A stretch of 64,000 bases of DNA. It comes from Linanthus parryae. Taxonomy: Eukaryota; Streptophyta; Magnoliopsida; Ericales; Polemoniaceae. Position 1 is the stretch's first letter; every line of letters begins with the position of its first letter. This document shows positions 1 through 10,140 of the stretch, one piece after another. The position numbers and the translations under genes are program-made. The stretch spans positions 16,551,001 to 16,615,000 of the forward strand of contig JALGPY010000003.1 in the NCBI GenBank assembly GCA_023055425.1. Direction: 5' to 3'. The notes under the pieces are model-generated. The model had not been told where the DNA came from, made no database searches, and saw only the letters and a list, made by a program, of their open reading frames with translations.

Positions 1-1394
1 GTGTGAATTTGGGCTTTGGCGGGCTTGCGATGCTCCTAAGTTGGACTGGGCATGCATTGGGCAGCCTCGACAGAACTCTGACTTAGACTAGGACAGGGGT
101 CTCAACTCGGGCAGCCCGCTTGAGTTGCAATCATAGGATTTGGGAGAAACATATAAATAGAGTTGTGGCTCATGAAAAAGAGATAGGATCTTGGTTAGAA
201 ATCACACACAACATTTTAGATAGATTGTACGAGAATTATGAGTATCTCCTACTTTGCATATCTTGTGTACTCGTGCTTTTCGGCATTTCATCGATCAAAG
301 ATCGTTGCTCTTATATGCATAATCATGTTACTTTTAATTTATTCCATTGTGCGTCTTGGTTGTTATTGTCAAATTTGTCTGTAACGAGTCATTTTTCTTT
401 GGTTCTTGCATTCTTTAGTGACCGTGTAAATTGTAATTTTCCTGATTTTGTGTGAAATTCCATGGTGTATGAGACGATTATCTTAGCAGCCAGTTTGTTC
501 CAAATCAATCATTACCAAAAGGAGAAAATCAAGCATTGAGGACACCGAGTGAATGCTCGATATCTTTTCTTAATTCTGATCTAAATTTTCCAATAACTGC
601 AAGTGTTTTAGTCCATTATTTATTTCTTATTTATGCTATTATGCTTCTTCTTCTTCTTGGTTAACTTATGATTTCCCTCCACCAATTTTAAGGCGTTATG
701 ACAAAATTGGCTTTATGAGTCCTCTCATTTTGATTGTTATTTATCTAACTTTAGCATAATCTAATAGTTCCATAGGACTTAGAGACTGTTGCATCAAAGA
801 GTTTTGATAACACACACTAATGCAATTGATTGCAAAGAGTTTTTATAATGCTTATTGTAAGATAATTAAGTTTAACTATGCGTCTTATTGGAGACTGAAT
901 GTTGCCTCGCAAAAATTCTATAATGGCTGTTGAATCCGCATGCATGCTGAATTATATTTTATGATCTAGAAGTGCATAAAGATCTTGGGATTTCTTTTCG
1001 GGAGGGGATTCTTACAAAGCAATAATTGATTGTTACAAAGCCACTAACTAAACATGGGTGGAAATTTTCCTCTCTCTCTAGAGCTTCTCCTGCTCAACAA
1101 TGAGCAAAGCCTGCTCCTTGAGCCCATCATTCCACACCTAATCAAATTTGTCAACGACTAATCCCTATCACTTCCTTCTTCACTCAGCTTCAGTTTAGGC
1201 TTAATAATTTGCATGACATAGTTTCCTGTGTTAGTTGATTTCTTTATTGCTGCACGATCTTGCAGTATCTTTGTTAGCTAATCATTGTTTGTATTGAAGT
1301 TTCTCTTCTTTGGTATTCAGTCAGGCAATCGTTTCAGTTTCCTCATTGTTTCTTCAGTTCACTCTCACTCCATCTCTTTCCTCTTCCTTTACTC
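1..1394. other. Unassigned sequence left of the DUF4283 fragment
   Basis: No coding region, RNA gene or repeat boundary could be supported here. The stretch is AT-rich with pyrimidine runs near 1,066-1,090 and 1,365-1,395. It may be the leader of the DUF4283-type fragment that follows on the same strand, but that is inference only. Confidence 0.3.
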
Positions 1395-1466
1395 TTGCTG
1401 TGTTTGTTTGAGTCTCTTCTCTGGCTGACTAATCCTTATAGAGCATATTTTCTTAGTTCTTCCTCC

Positions 1467-2090
1467 AATGACTCCAGGGAGGAGAGGCTAGATGAAAGGC
1501 GGCCAGTTCTTGCTCTTGATCCTGTCAAAGCTTTTGCTTTTAGTGAGCTGATGAAGGACACCCTGATAGCCAAGTTTATAGGCCCCAAATCACTTTCTCC
1601 TGCAATCATTCAAAGTGAAATTTCAAAAAACTGGAAGACTTTTGGTTTGATATGGATTGAAAAGAAGGATTTTTCTAAGAAAGACACTCTTTATTTTTCA
1701 TTTCCAAAACAAGGAAGATAATGACTTCTTTTTTGCATGAATCAATGGTTACTTTTCTAGGGTTGATTTTGGTTTTCAAACTAAGAAAAACTAACCAGGC
1801 TCTTATGGAAGTGGATTTTTCAACATCAGATCTATAGTTTCAAGTTCCCAATTGTCCTTTAGAAGGTTTTCATTTGGTCACGCAAATGATATTGGTGTTA
1901 TGGTTGGAAATTTGTTAATTATAGATTGGTCCTATGAAAGAGTTATAAACATGCATGGATTGAGAATCAAAGTTTGAGTCAACCTCAATGATGCTCTGGT
2001 TCCTGGAATTTATGTTAAGCTAGCTAATGAACCATTGAAAAATATTCATTAGTTAGATAGAAGTCACTAAATTTTGCATGTTTGTCAAAA
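1467..2090 (+). pseudogene. DUF4283 / zinc-knuckle type gag-like fragment
   Basis: Translation of the plus strand up to about 1,720 contains SELMKDTLIAKFIGPKSLSP and then a WKTFG...IWIEKKDF segment, the spacing typical of the plant DUF4283 domain. This domain is usually found in ORF1 of L1-type LINEs and in captured copies. After a frame break, 1,915-2,040 encodes LNDALVPGIYVKLANEPLK, which resembles the stretch just before the CCHC knuckle in these proteins (PLvpG...). The knuckle itself is not intact, and the reading stops near 2,050. Several stops and shifts show it is decayed. It runs against the minus-strand sequence of the neighbouring element, so one of the two was inserted into the other. 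An independent host DUF4283 gene is possible but less likely. Confidence 0.45.
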
Positions 2091-2860
2091 GGTGAATGGC
2101 GCGCCCCACCACGCAGACATGCCACAGTGGTGGGGCTAGCCCCAATGAATACTTTCTCCTGGTTTTCCAATTGAAACATGTCACTTTTAAGCTCACCCCC
2201 TCCGAAATCTCTTACAGCCTGTCGAATTTTGCTAAAAAGGACTGAAGTATGCGCTTTATTTCTGACATCTCTGGGGACGAATCTGGTGGGTGTGCATATT
2301 GCGCACCTGCTTGGTAGTGGTGTAAGTCCCACGGTTGATAAATTCATGCATTCCCCATCCTCATGATCACCCCCACACCGACAACAGTAGGGGTAATACT
2401 GAGTCGCATGTACACATTGAGGCAACTCTGGATAGTACAAAGTAGATTCGGGTAGCCACTTTGTAGTTTCCTGTCTGGTACACTGCCTCGCCATAGTCAA
2501 CAAGTTTGGAATACTCGCCGATGAGTCCTCTTGTTGGTGCTCATGAAGCTGGAGTCAGTGCGAGATGAACTCCTCCATAATCATGATACTTCTTGCATTG
2601 GAAGCAATACATTGATTTCCGTGCATCTTATTTTTTGTGCCAACTGTGGCAGCTGTCACAGTAGGGAGGGCTCAGGGTCTGAATTGGCCCTGAGTTAAAA
2701 TTTTTTCTCCACATGTTTATTATTTTCCTTGATCCTTTGCATTCCTGAGAAAACAAAGCTCTAGAAATACCTGTGAGGTAACTAGATAAAAAACCAATAA
2801 TTTTTTTTTTTCCAGTTGTTTAACTCTCTAAACTAGTTCCTAATTAACAATAAACCATTG
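2024..2860 (-). pseudogene. Leader/gag-region remnant of the minus-strand LTR element
   Basis: This lies just downstream (minus orientation) of the primer-binding site at 2,861-2,878, where leader or gag sequence is expected. The minus-strand reading from 2,503 to 2,024 is open for 159 codons and contains a knuckle-like YCCRCGGDHEDGEC (C-x2-C-x3-H-x4-C) rich in neighbouring Tyr and Pro. No gag capsid block is visible, and an upstream portion (2,690-2,510) has stops. I infer that it belongs to the old element whose LTR starts at 2,885. It could also be an unrelated ORF, as no family was recognised with certainty. Confidence 0.3.
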
Positions 2861-2878
2861 TCCCCGGCAAAGGCGCCA
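2861..2878 (-). other. Primer-binding site, tRNA-Asp type
   Basis: The minus strand reads TGGCGCCTTTGCCGGGGA, one base away from the tRNA-Asp complementary site used by many Athila and Tat elements. It lies 6 nt from the TGTCA end of the LTR that begins at 2,885. This fixes the orientation of the old element: LTR on the right, internal region on the left. Confidence 0.75.
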
Positions 2879-3301
2879 ATAACTTGACACGAGTTCTTAC
2901 GTGTTACCGCAAGTGCACGGTTCAAGTAATATAGGGCTTGTATTTCAACCCGGAGTTATCGATCCCACGAGGACAGGGTTATTGCATAATCAGAAATTGG
3001 GTCTAAAGAGTAAAAACGTAAAAAGTTAAAGGAGGAATATTTTGTGATTAAGAGCTACTTACTAAATAACAGTAAATAAAAGCAATAATAAAAACGACTT
3101 TTTTTTGTGAGTTTTCTGAAAATATATGTTGGTTGCAAAAACTAGGGGTTTGGGTAACTAGGTTTCCAGGTTCCCCTAGGGTTCATCATTTTTCCAGATT
3201 TGGTATGAAATCACGCAGTTGGTTCTACTTATGCCAGGTATCAGTTGTGTATTCTCCTCTCGGTCTCATACACGCTATCACGATTCTGTAGGTTTTCCGG
3301 T

Positions 3302-3928
3302 TGTAGATAGTGCTTTCTGAGCTGACAGATCTTGGCTACGTGGCAACCATCCAGCACACCATATTGTGCTCCACACGCACTGGATCACCAGCCGAGCTGA
3401 TCCATGTGGGGGGTGCGAGACAGAGCCCTCGCATACCACCGCACGGGACTTGTAGCGACTTAGTGGTTTGGAGGCTAGAGTAAGCCCTGTCGCGTGCGAG
3501 CCAAGCCCGCGCGCGACCTTTAGTAACTGTTTTGAGAGATTTATGGCACGAGCTCCATAAACCCGGTCAATCCGGTCAAACCCGGTCAACCTCGTAACGG
3601 TTCCGGTATTCGCGAACAACGTGCTGTAACGGTCCCTATATACTCGGACGAACGTGCCGTTATGGTTAAGCTAATTAAGCCGCCATCAATGGGCGCATTA
3701 ACCACACTACAACGGTCACGTTGTCTGCTATATATAGGACGTTAACCTTTCCATACAAAGGATAACACACTTGCCATACGCGGAAGCTCTGCCAAACCTC
3801 TGTCTCTCTCTCAGACATTGCTACTGCCTTACTCTCTCCCTACACACAACCCCACTCTTCCTGTGCGATCTCTGATCCTCTACATACGGTGTACACGGAG
3901 GTCTCCCCGCCGGAATCTCTTGTGCACA
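3302..3928 (+). repeat. 5' LTR of the Tat-lineage element
   Basis: It starts TGTAGATAGTGC and ends TTGTGCACA. Against the 3' LTR at 16,633-17,259 I count three substitutions and no indels in 627 bp. A TATATATA box lies at 3,729-3,736, so transcription should start near 3,760. The pyrimidine-rich stretch at 3,798-3,850 is probably in R/U5. Confidence 0.97.
3729..3736 (+). promoter_or_regulatory. TATA box in the 5' LTR
   Basis: TATATATAGGA is the only strong TATA match in the LTR and is conserved in the 3' LTR at 17,060. Its position, about 190 bp before the LTR end, fits a U3/R boundary near 3,760. Confidence 0.7.
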
Positions 3929-3931
3929 TTT

Positions 3932-3950
3932 TGGTGAACCCGACGTGAAC
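3932..3950 (+). other. Primer-binding site of the Tat-lineage element
   Basis: TGGTGAACCCGACGTGAAC begins 3 nt after the LTR terminus and has the TGG start of a tRNA-primed minus-strand site. It is clearly different from the tRNA-Asp sites elsewhere in the window. Ogre-type elements are reported to use tRNA-Arg, but I did not match a tRNA here. Confidence 0.75.
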
Positions 3951-3968
3951 TTACCAACCAAAGCAACC

Positions 3969-5870
3969 ATGTATCAGGAGGATGATATCTGCAACAGATC
4001 GCCTTCCACCGAAACCGCCTCGGGAGAGGAGACCCGCCGTACTCCTACCACCCCCGGTGAGACACCGACGCTAGAGTCTTTGGACGCCACTGTTCAAAGT
4101 CAGGCGAAAGCTCTCAAAGCCCAATCCGTGCAGCTAGAACGGATCTTGGCCGTTCTGGGCACCCTTGCACCAAATCCTTCATCAGCCACCGCCGTTTCTC
4201 AAGGAGGAGGAGGCCCTACTGCTTCGGGACTGGGAGTGTTAACCACGCCTCCCAACCCTAACCTGCAGACTCCACCGACGATTGCGCAGCCGCCTTCGAT
4301 CCAGGGGTCAACAGCTCAGATGTTGCCTCTCACTGCTGACACTCCTCAGCCCTCGGCTTTGACATCTAACCCGACTTTGCAGTACCCCTTGCCTCCTCCA
4401 ACGGTGATTTGGGGCAATGCGAGTAGTCCATATGTCCCCAATCCTTCGACGGCGTATGTGTCGCCCCCGCCTGCGGCAACCCTTCCTTCAACTACCGAGG
4501 GAAGCATTCCAGAATGCATGACGTCTCTGCAGAAGCGCATGGACACTATTCTGGCGCATCAGTCATTCGCGGATACCATTATCCCGAAATTAGACAACGA
4601 TCCACCCATTCCACGAGAGATCTATCTCATGCCTAACCCCGCGGGGTACAAAGCTCCTAAATGGGACAAGTTCGAGGATGTCAACGGAAACGCTCATGAG
4701 CATGTCATGCGTTTCATTGATGTCATGGGACCATACGGAGCCGATCCCAAATTACTAATGCGAGAGTTCCCAAAATCTTTAGGGAACGTAGCGTACAAGT
4801 GGTACCGAACGCTGGAAGCCGGGTCCGTGAAGACTTGGGACGACATGGTCCAGAAGTTCTACACCAAGTTCTTCCAGATGGAAGAAAAGGTGACGATGAT
4901 CCATCTCTCGCGGATGTATCAGAAGCGCGAGGAGGACGGGATTACTTTCATCAAGAAATTCAGGGCGAAGTCCTTGGAGTGCAAAGATCCAATGCTCGAA
5001 AGCCGGCTCGTAGAGATATGCCTGCATTGCATGCGAGACGAATACAAAGGTATGCTCATTAATTTGCAAACACCTACGTTTTCAAAGCTAATTGAATGCA
5101 CGAAGAACATCGAGCCTATAGTCGAGAGGCAGAAAAAGAAGAAAGCTCCGGAGCGACCTTCGAGCGCCACCACCTACAAGATCGGGAGATTCAGTTACAA
5201 GAGGGGACGCGAAGCTGAGGTCAATACAGTTTCACCCCAGAAGCAAGCGAAGGTTGTGAACTTCGATGTACCACCTCTGCCATGCTCAGTAGAGGAGGCA
5301 AGCGACCTCTGCAGACAGTGGCGCAAGGACGGCGTCCTGCCACCGCTCGAGAAGATACCCTCTAAGGAGATGGTGAGGGACCCTAATTGGTGCGAGTACC
5401 ACGGCAAGGTCATGCACCCCACAGCGGAATGTAAAAAGCTCAGGTTCACATTCGACCAGAATATGAAGAACGGCGAGCTGATCGTCAGCGATCGCAGGAA
5501 GGATGTGCGCAACAATCCGCTTCCTGCCCATGCGGAGCAAGACTCAAAAGGCAAGGAGGTTGCTATGATCTCGATTGTCGACTTGGAAGAAGTCGCAGAG
5601 GATGGTCTACCCATCATTGCTGAAGTCCACGATGACGAGGACTACAGTATGGACACAGAAGACGAACGTGCCGATCGGATGAAAGGGTCGCACGGCTTTA
5701 GCAGATTCTTCGACGAGATGAACTTCTCCGAAAAGTGCCGGACAGATATGACGAAAGCGATCTTGAGAATAGCGGAGGACTACGAGGAGGATCTTGTAGT
5801 TTCCAACGGGAAAGTCATCAGGGCGTCTCGCTCTACAGAAAAGATTATGACCTTTTCTGCCAGCGACTAG
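3969..5870 (+). CDS. gag: Gag polyprotein of the Tat-lineage element
   Basis: Gag forms the virus-like particle that packages element RNA in the cytoplasm. The ATG at 3,969 gives 633 residues; an upstream GTG in frame overlaps the PBS and is unlikely to be used. Residues ~1-190 are Ser/Thr/Pro/Gln-rich with a short helical stretch near residues 35-60. Residues ~205-345 carry the retrotransposon gag block (ALVW-type core at GNVAYKWYRTLEAGSVKTW, then FYTKFFQ). A CX2HX4HX4C zinc-knuckle variant (WCEYHGKVMHPTAEC) follows near residue 474, then an acidic tail. The frame ends at a TAG (5,868-5,870), and the protease continues in the same frame with no shift. The ORF looks intact, and its codons are G/C-richer than the flanking sequence. 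Confidence 0.92.
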   Translation: MYQEDDICNRSPSTETASGEETRRTPTTPGETPTLESLDATVQSQAKALKAQSVQLERILAVLGTLAPNPSSATAVSQGGGGPTASGLGVLTTPPNPNLQTPPTIAQPPSIQGSTAQMLPLTADTPQPSALTSNPTLQYPLPPPTVIWGNASSPYVPNPSTAYVSPPPAATLPSTTEGSIPECMTSLQKRMDTILAHQSFADTIIPKLDNDPPIPREIYLMPNPAGYKAPKWDKFEDVNGNAHEHVMRFIDVMGPYGADPKLLMREFPKSLGNVAYKWYRTLEAGSVKTWDDMVQKFYTKFFQMEEKVTMIHLSRMYQKREEDGITFIKKFRAKSLECKDPMLESRLVEICLHCMRDEYKGMLINLQTPTFSKLIECTKNIEPIVERQKKKKAPERPSSATTYKIGRFSYKRGREAEVNTVSPQKQAKVVNFDVPPLPCSVEEASDLCRQWRKDGVLPPLEKIPSKEMVRDPNWCEYHGKVMHPTAECKKLRFTFDQNMKNGELIVSDRRKDVRNNPLPAHAEQDSKGKEVAMISIVDLEEVAEDGLPIIAEVHDDEDYSMDTEDERADRMKGSHGFSRFFDEMNFSEKCRTDMTKAILRIAEDYEEDLVVSNGKVIRASRSTEKIMTFSASD

Positions 5871-6581
5871 AAGACAGATGCGAGCCACCAGAGGCCTCTG
5901 TACGTGACAGCCATTATCAACGGCGTCGAGTTCAAAAGAGCGTTCGTCGATGGAGGAGCAGCGGTCAACGTCGTTCCGCTCCACACACTGAAGCTAGCAG
6001 GGATCCCCGAACACAAGATCGTCAGGCGTCCATCTCCGCTGATGGGATTCGGAAGCGACTCTAGGATGACGATCGGATGGATCCGCCTGGGCGTTCAGAT
6101 TGGCAAAATCAAGTGCTCAGCGAAGTTCTATGTCATAGACGCAAACACCACGTATCACATGATCATAGGTCGAGCCTGGATTCATCGCTTCGACGCGATT
6201 CCTTCAACAGCTCACCAGGTTATGAAAGCTATCTGGAACGACAGAGTAGTCGAGATACCGGCTTCGACGAATCCATTCAACTTGGATGAAGCACATCTTA
6301 GCGAGGCAGTGTGGTTTACCGAGATGGCGGACGAGCAAACACCGGGACCATTCAACCCTACTCCTTTGCCTCTATGGGAGGACATCAAGGACCAGTCACC
6401 TGCGGGAGTAATGGTGACAAGGGAAGATGCCAAGGAAAAGCCGCCTACACGCGAAGAGGCGCCGCGTATCGCATACCATCGAAAGAATGTGTATACACTG
6501 AAGCGAATTGCAAAGCATGACCCCGAAGGCAAGGAGATAGAGAGCTTTTACGCCAATGGGAAGAAGTGCTATCGCATATGA
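5871..6581 (+). CDS. pro: Aspartic protease region, in frame after the gag stop codon
   Basis: The reading continues in the gag frame past the TAG. The active-site motif is FVDGGAAVNVVP (catalytic Asp near 5,949). DGG/DGA in place of DSG/DTG is common in Tat-type proteases. A downstream MIIGRAWIHRF corresponds to the conserved hydrophobic-Gly segment closing the fold. The product would process the Gag-Pol precursor. The frame runs to a TGA at 6,579-6,581. Whether gag and pro were once joined by read-through of the TAG, or whether the TAG is a mutation, cannot be decided from one copy. Confidence 0.88.
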   Translation, partial: KTDASHQRPLYVTAIINGVEFKRAFVDGGAAVNVVPLHTLKLAGIPEHKIVRRPSPLMGFGSDSRMTIGWIRLGVQIGKIKCSAKFYVIDANTTYHMIIGRAWIHRFDAIPSTAHQVMKAIWNDRVVEIPASTNPFNLDEAHLSEAVWFTEMADEQTPGPFNPTPLPLWEDIKDQSPAGVMVTREDAKEKPPTREEAPRIAYHRKNVYTLKRIAKHDPEGKEIESFYANGKKCYRI

Positions 6582-7643
6582 AGGTGCGCGGGGATGTCCT
6601 CACACGGGCATGAGGATATCCCTGGGGAAATCAATCAAATCGAACAAATTGCGCCGACGGAAAAGCCAACACAGGGCACTCCAGACGAGAAACTCAAAGA
6701 AGCGCCTGAATGCATGGAAGACAGGCCCATACCACAAAAGCAAGAACTAAAGGAAGTGTTCCTCAGCCCGAACGAGGAAAAAAAAAGGCCAGTCTTTCTA
6801 AGTGCGGACCACACAAGCGAAGAGGAGCAAGGATTGCTACAAATCCTAACTGAATACAAGGATGTGTTCGCATGGGAGTATGATGAGATGCCGGGACTGG
6901 ATACAAGCATCACTATGCACCGCTTAGACATCATTCCAGGGTCTAAGCCGGTAAAGCAGAGCACAAGGAGCTTCAGGCCGGAGCTTAACGTGAAAATTAA
7001 GCAGGAGATTGTCAAACTCCTGGATGCCAAATTCATAGAGCCAAATCATCATCCCACATGGCTGGCAAACATCGTGCCAGTGGTGAAGAAGAACGGACAG
7101 CTCCGCATCTGCGTGGATTCCCGAGATCTCAATCGCTTCTGCCCCAAGGACGATTTTCCACTGCCCAACATCGATTTGCTTATCGATTCAACAGCGGGCC
7201 ACCGCATGTTCAGTTTCATGGATGGCTTCAGCGGGTACAACCAGATCAAGATGGACCCCGAAGACGCGCGGAAAACTGCATTCATCACTCCGGTGGGGGT
7301 GTTCAATTACACAGTGATGCCTTTCGGTCTCAAGAACGCGGGTGCAACCTATCAGCGCGCCATGATGGCTCTGTTCCATGACATGATGCATAAAGAAGTG
7401 GAATTCTATGTGGATGACCTGGTGGTTAAATCCAAGCACGAAGCAGATCACCTCGCAGATCTACAGAAGGTGTTCAATAGATGTAGACGCTTTCAACTAA
7501 AGATGAATCCCATGAAATGCGCATTTGGGGTAACATCAGGAAAGTTCCTGGGATGCGTAGTTCATCGCCAAGGAATCGAGCCTGACCCTGCGAAAGTATC
7601 AGCCATAACCGGCATGACGCCGCCCCATAACCAGAGTGCCTAG
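6582..7643 (+). CDS. pol: Reverse transcriptase domain
   Basis: This is the same reading frame as gag and pro, following the TGA at 6,579. An ATG at 6,594 opens it, though translation would normally be part of a polyprotein. A linker rich in charged residues is followed by the RT fingers and palm: QLRICVDSRDLNRFCPKDDF, FSFMDGFSGYNQIKM, VMPFGLKNAGATYQ, and the catalytic FYVDDLVVKS near 7,405-7,430. All conserved RT blocks of Ty3/gypsy elements can be read without a frameshift. The frame is stopped by a TAG at 7,641-7,643, just before the RT-RNase H connection (KTFLGKLSYLRRFIP). Confidence 0.93.
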   Translation, partial: RCAGMSSHGHEDIPGEINQIEQIAPTEKPTQGTPDEKLKEAPECMEDRPIPQKQELKEVFLSPNEEKKRPVFLSADHTSEEEQGLLQILTEYKDVFAWEYDEMPGLDTSITMHRLDIIPGSKPVKQSTRSFRPELNVKIKQEIVKLLDAKFIEPNHHPTWLANIVPVVKKNGQLRICVDSRDLNRFCPKDDFPLPNIDLLIDSTAGHRMFSFMDGFSGYNQIKMDPEDARKTAFITPVGVFNYTVMPFGLKNAGATYQRAMMALFHDMMHKEVEFYVDDLVVKSKHEADHLADLQKVFNRCRRFQLKMNPMKCAFGVTSGKFLGCVVHRQGIEPDPAKVSAITGMTPPHNQSA

Positions 7644-8054
7644 AAGACATTTTTAGGAAAACTATCCTATCTGCGGAGATTCATCCCAGCGATTGCCGAA
7701 GTCACATGCTGTTTTAGTGCTCTTCTCAAGAAGGACGCCGTGTACGACTGGGCTCCGGAGCACGAAGCTGCATTCGGAAAGCTGAAGGATCTGCTGACGT
7801 CCTCAAAAATAATGATCGCACCCCAACTGGGATCACCGCTTCTGCTATATCTGACGTCAACAAGGAGATCCATAGGAGCACTCTTGGCTCAAGAGTACGA
7901 AGGCCAGGAAAGGCCCATCTACTACATCTCTCGCATCGTGCAACCTTCTGAATCAAGGTACACAGACATTGAACGTCATTGCCTTGCTTTGTTCTTCGTA
8001 ATAGAGAAATTGAAACACTACTTCGCATCGCATAAAGTAGTAGTGGTCACCTAA
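7644..8054 (+). pseudogene. First (gypsy-type) RNase H domain, degenerate
   Basis: It is the same frame, between the stops at 7,641 and 8,052 (TAA). The tether KTFLGKLSYLRRFIP is followed by a gypsy-type RNase H, seen in DWAPEHEAAFGKLKDLL, LLLYLTSTRRSIGALLAQE and the ERHCLALFFVIEKLKHYF helix. The usual first catalytic Asp in the LLLYL-x-x segment is replaced (TSTRRS), so nuclease activity is unlikely. This fits the Tat lineage, where the original RNase H degenerates into a connection domain after gain of a second RNase H. Confidence 0.85.
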
Positions 8055-9386
8055 AGCAATCCCATACGATATCTGCTAACTCACACTACTCCCGGTGGGA
8101 GATTGGCGAAATGGTACATGACCATCTCTCAATATGATATCACTTGCGTGAGACCGCGAGCGATCAAGTCGCAGGCGGTAGCGGATCTGTTGGCACAGTT
8201 CCCCGACAACAGCCACGAGCCCGTGATCGAAGAAGAGCTCGAAGGACCTGAAATCTATGCAATAGTCGTTCCTTATTGGACGCTCCATTTCGACGGGTCG
8301 TCAACAAGAAAAGGCGGAGGCATTGGGATAGTCTTGACTAAACCGGATGGGGAAGTCATACAGATGTCCGCAAAGCTCGACTTTGCAGTCACCAACAACG
8401 AGGCAGAATATGAAGCCCTCATAGCGGGACTGCGCGCAGCAAAAGCTTTGGAAGTAAGCAATCTGACGGTCATGGGAGACTCCAAGTTGATCGTCAAGCA
8501 AGCCTCGGGCGAATACGGTTTGAAAGAGATCAACCTTCTGTCTTACCGCACCCTAGTACAAAAGCTGGTACAGCAATTCTGCGATGTAAGGTACGAGCAC
8601 AAGCCCCGAGCAGACAACAGACATGCAGATGCTTTGGCAACCTTGGGATCCAAGGTCAGTACACACAAATGTCCCGCAAAGATCTCCATCGAAGTGCGAG
8701 CGTCATCAGCGTTGCCAGAAGATGCGTGCGACGACGAACACATGGATGACACGGATTGGAGAAAAGCAATCCTACAAGCTATCGCAGAAGGCACAAGCAG
8801 TGAAAGCTGGGCACTCACCAAGGGGTACTGCATACATGATAACACCCTCTATTACAAGGGTCCCGGCGGAATACTCATGCGATGCGTCTCCGAGCGAGAG
8901 GGACAACTATTGTTAGAAAAGATTCACCAACATGCTTGCGGAGAAAGTGACGTGTCAATCTACCGGAAGGCTCAGAGATATGGCATTCATTGGCCAGACA
9001 TGTCAACAGCCGCGGCCCTGATACAAGGGAAGTGCGAGAGTTGCGCACTAATCAAAGATTCTTTACTCATCGCTCTAACCGATGATGACACAGATTGGAG
9101 GAAGCCACTCTTTGATTTCCTCACTCAGGGCACCGTGCCTGAATCGAGAAAAGAAGCTGAGAAATTGAAGAGGAAAGCATCTCGATATGTAGTACAGGAA
9201 AACCTGCTTTGGCGAAGAGGTCACGAGGGCAACTTGCTGCGATGTCTAGACGGCAGAGAAGCACAAGAAGTCATGGACCTTTCTCATCAGGTGGAACACC
9301 AAGGAGGTGCGAAATTATGCAGGCAGGTCCTCTCAATTGGATATTTCTGTTACGATAGCAGCCTATGCAAATGCGATCTTAATTGA
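8055..9386 (+). CDS. Archaeal-type second RNase H plus truncated H2C2 region
   Basis: The frame is unchanged from gag. Residues counted from the Met at 8,103: about 55-190 form an archaeal/plant-like RNase H with all four acidic positions visible (HFDGSS, NNEAEYEAL, MGDSKL, DNRHADALATL). It therefore looks catalytically competent and would replace the degenerate first domain. Next come two related modules, each starting DDTDWRKxx and ending in a HHCC-type zinc-binding segment. The first has HQHACG and CESC but lacks the usual second His. The second has SHQVEHQGG and breaks off after GYF. The integrase catalytic core is absent, because the frame runs into the 54-bp tandem array at about 9,345 and stops at 9,384. 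Confidence 0.88.
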   Translation, partial: SNPIRYLLTHTTPGGRLAKWYMTISQYDITCVRPRAIKSQAVADLLAQFPDNSHEPVIEEELEGPEIYAIVVPYWTLHFDGSSTRKGGGIGIVLTKPDGEVIQMSAKLDFAVTNNEAEYEALIAGLRAAKALEVSNLTVMGDSKLIVKQASGEYGLKEINLLSYRTLVQKLVQQFCDVRYEHKPRADNRHADALATLGSKVSTHKCPAKISIEVRASSALPEDACDDEHMDDTDWRKAILQAIAEGTSSESWALTKGYCIHDNTLYYKGPGGILMRCVSEREGQLLLEKIHQHACGESDVSIYRKAQRYGIHWPDMSTAAALIQGKCESCALIKDSLLIALTDDDTDWRKPLFDFLTQGTVPESRKEAEKLKRKASRYVVQENLLWRRGHEGNLLRCLDGREAQEVMDLSHQVEHQGGAKLCRQVLSIGYFCYDSSLCKCDLN

Positions 9387-10140
9387 TCATCTAAGCCTAT
9401 CTGTTACGATAGCAGCCTATGCAAATGCGATCTTAATTGATCATCTAAGCCTATCTGTTACGATAGCAGCCTATGCAAATGCGATCTTAATTGATCATCT
9501 AAGCCTATCTGTTACGATAGCAGCCTATGCAAATGCGATCTTAATTGATCATCTAAGCCTATCTGTTACGATAGCAGCCTATGCAAATGCGATCTTAATT
9601 GATCATCTAAGCCTATCTGTTACGATAGCAGCCTATGCAAATGCGATCTTAATTGATCATCTAAGCCTATCTGTTACGATAGCAGCCAATGCAAATGCGA
9701 TCTGAATTGATCACCTAAGCCTATCTGTTACGATAGCAGCCATTGCAAATGCGATCTGAGTTGATCACCTAAGCCTATCTATTACGATAGCAACTCATGC
9801 GAAAAACGATCTTAATTGATATTCTAAAGCCTATCTGCTACGATAACAACTCATGCGAAAAACGATCTTAATTGATCTACTAAAGCCTATCTGTTACGAT
9901 AGCAACTCATGCGAAAAACGATCTTAATTGATCTTCTAAAGCCTATCTGCTAAGATAGCAACTCATGCGAAAAACGATCTTAATTGATCTAGTAAAGCCT
10001 ATCTGCCAAGATAGCAACTCGCGCAAAGAACGATCTTAATTGATCTACTAAAGACTATCTGCTACGATAGCAATATTGTGAAAATGATCTTAAGTGATCT
10101 ACAAAGGTCTATCTGATATGATAGCACGTGCATCAAAGGC
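9345..10140 (+). repeat. 54-bp tandem array inside the retrotransposon
   Basis: The unit is 54 bp (18 codons), roughly 14-15 copies. The first six or seven copies are almost identical, and later copies drift and change length, so there is a clear homogeneity gradient. Each unit holds CTATCTGTTACGATAG, whose ends pair (CTATC/GATAG), and TGATC-type half-sites. The array begins where the integrase should continue and remains open in one frame to 9,705 with a repeated VTIAAYANAILIDHL peptide, probably fortuitous. Degraded copies extend to about 10,260. Tat/Ogre elements are known to carry satellite-like repeats in the region after pol. Confidence 0.95.

Noticed and set aside
9307..9705. 132-codon frame made of a repeated 18-residue peptide
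   Set aside because: It is the translation of the 54-bp tandem array. A period divisible by three keeps any frame open, and the downstream copies change length.
9345..10140. CRISPR-like array
   Set aside because: The 54-bp units are contiguous with no unique spacers, lie inside a plant retrotransposon and have no cas genes nearby.
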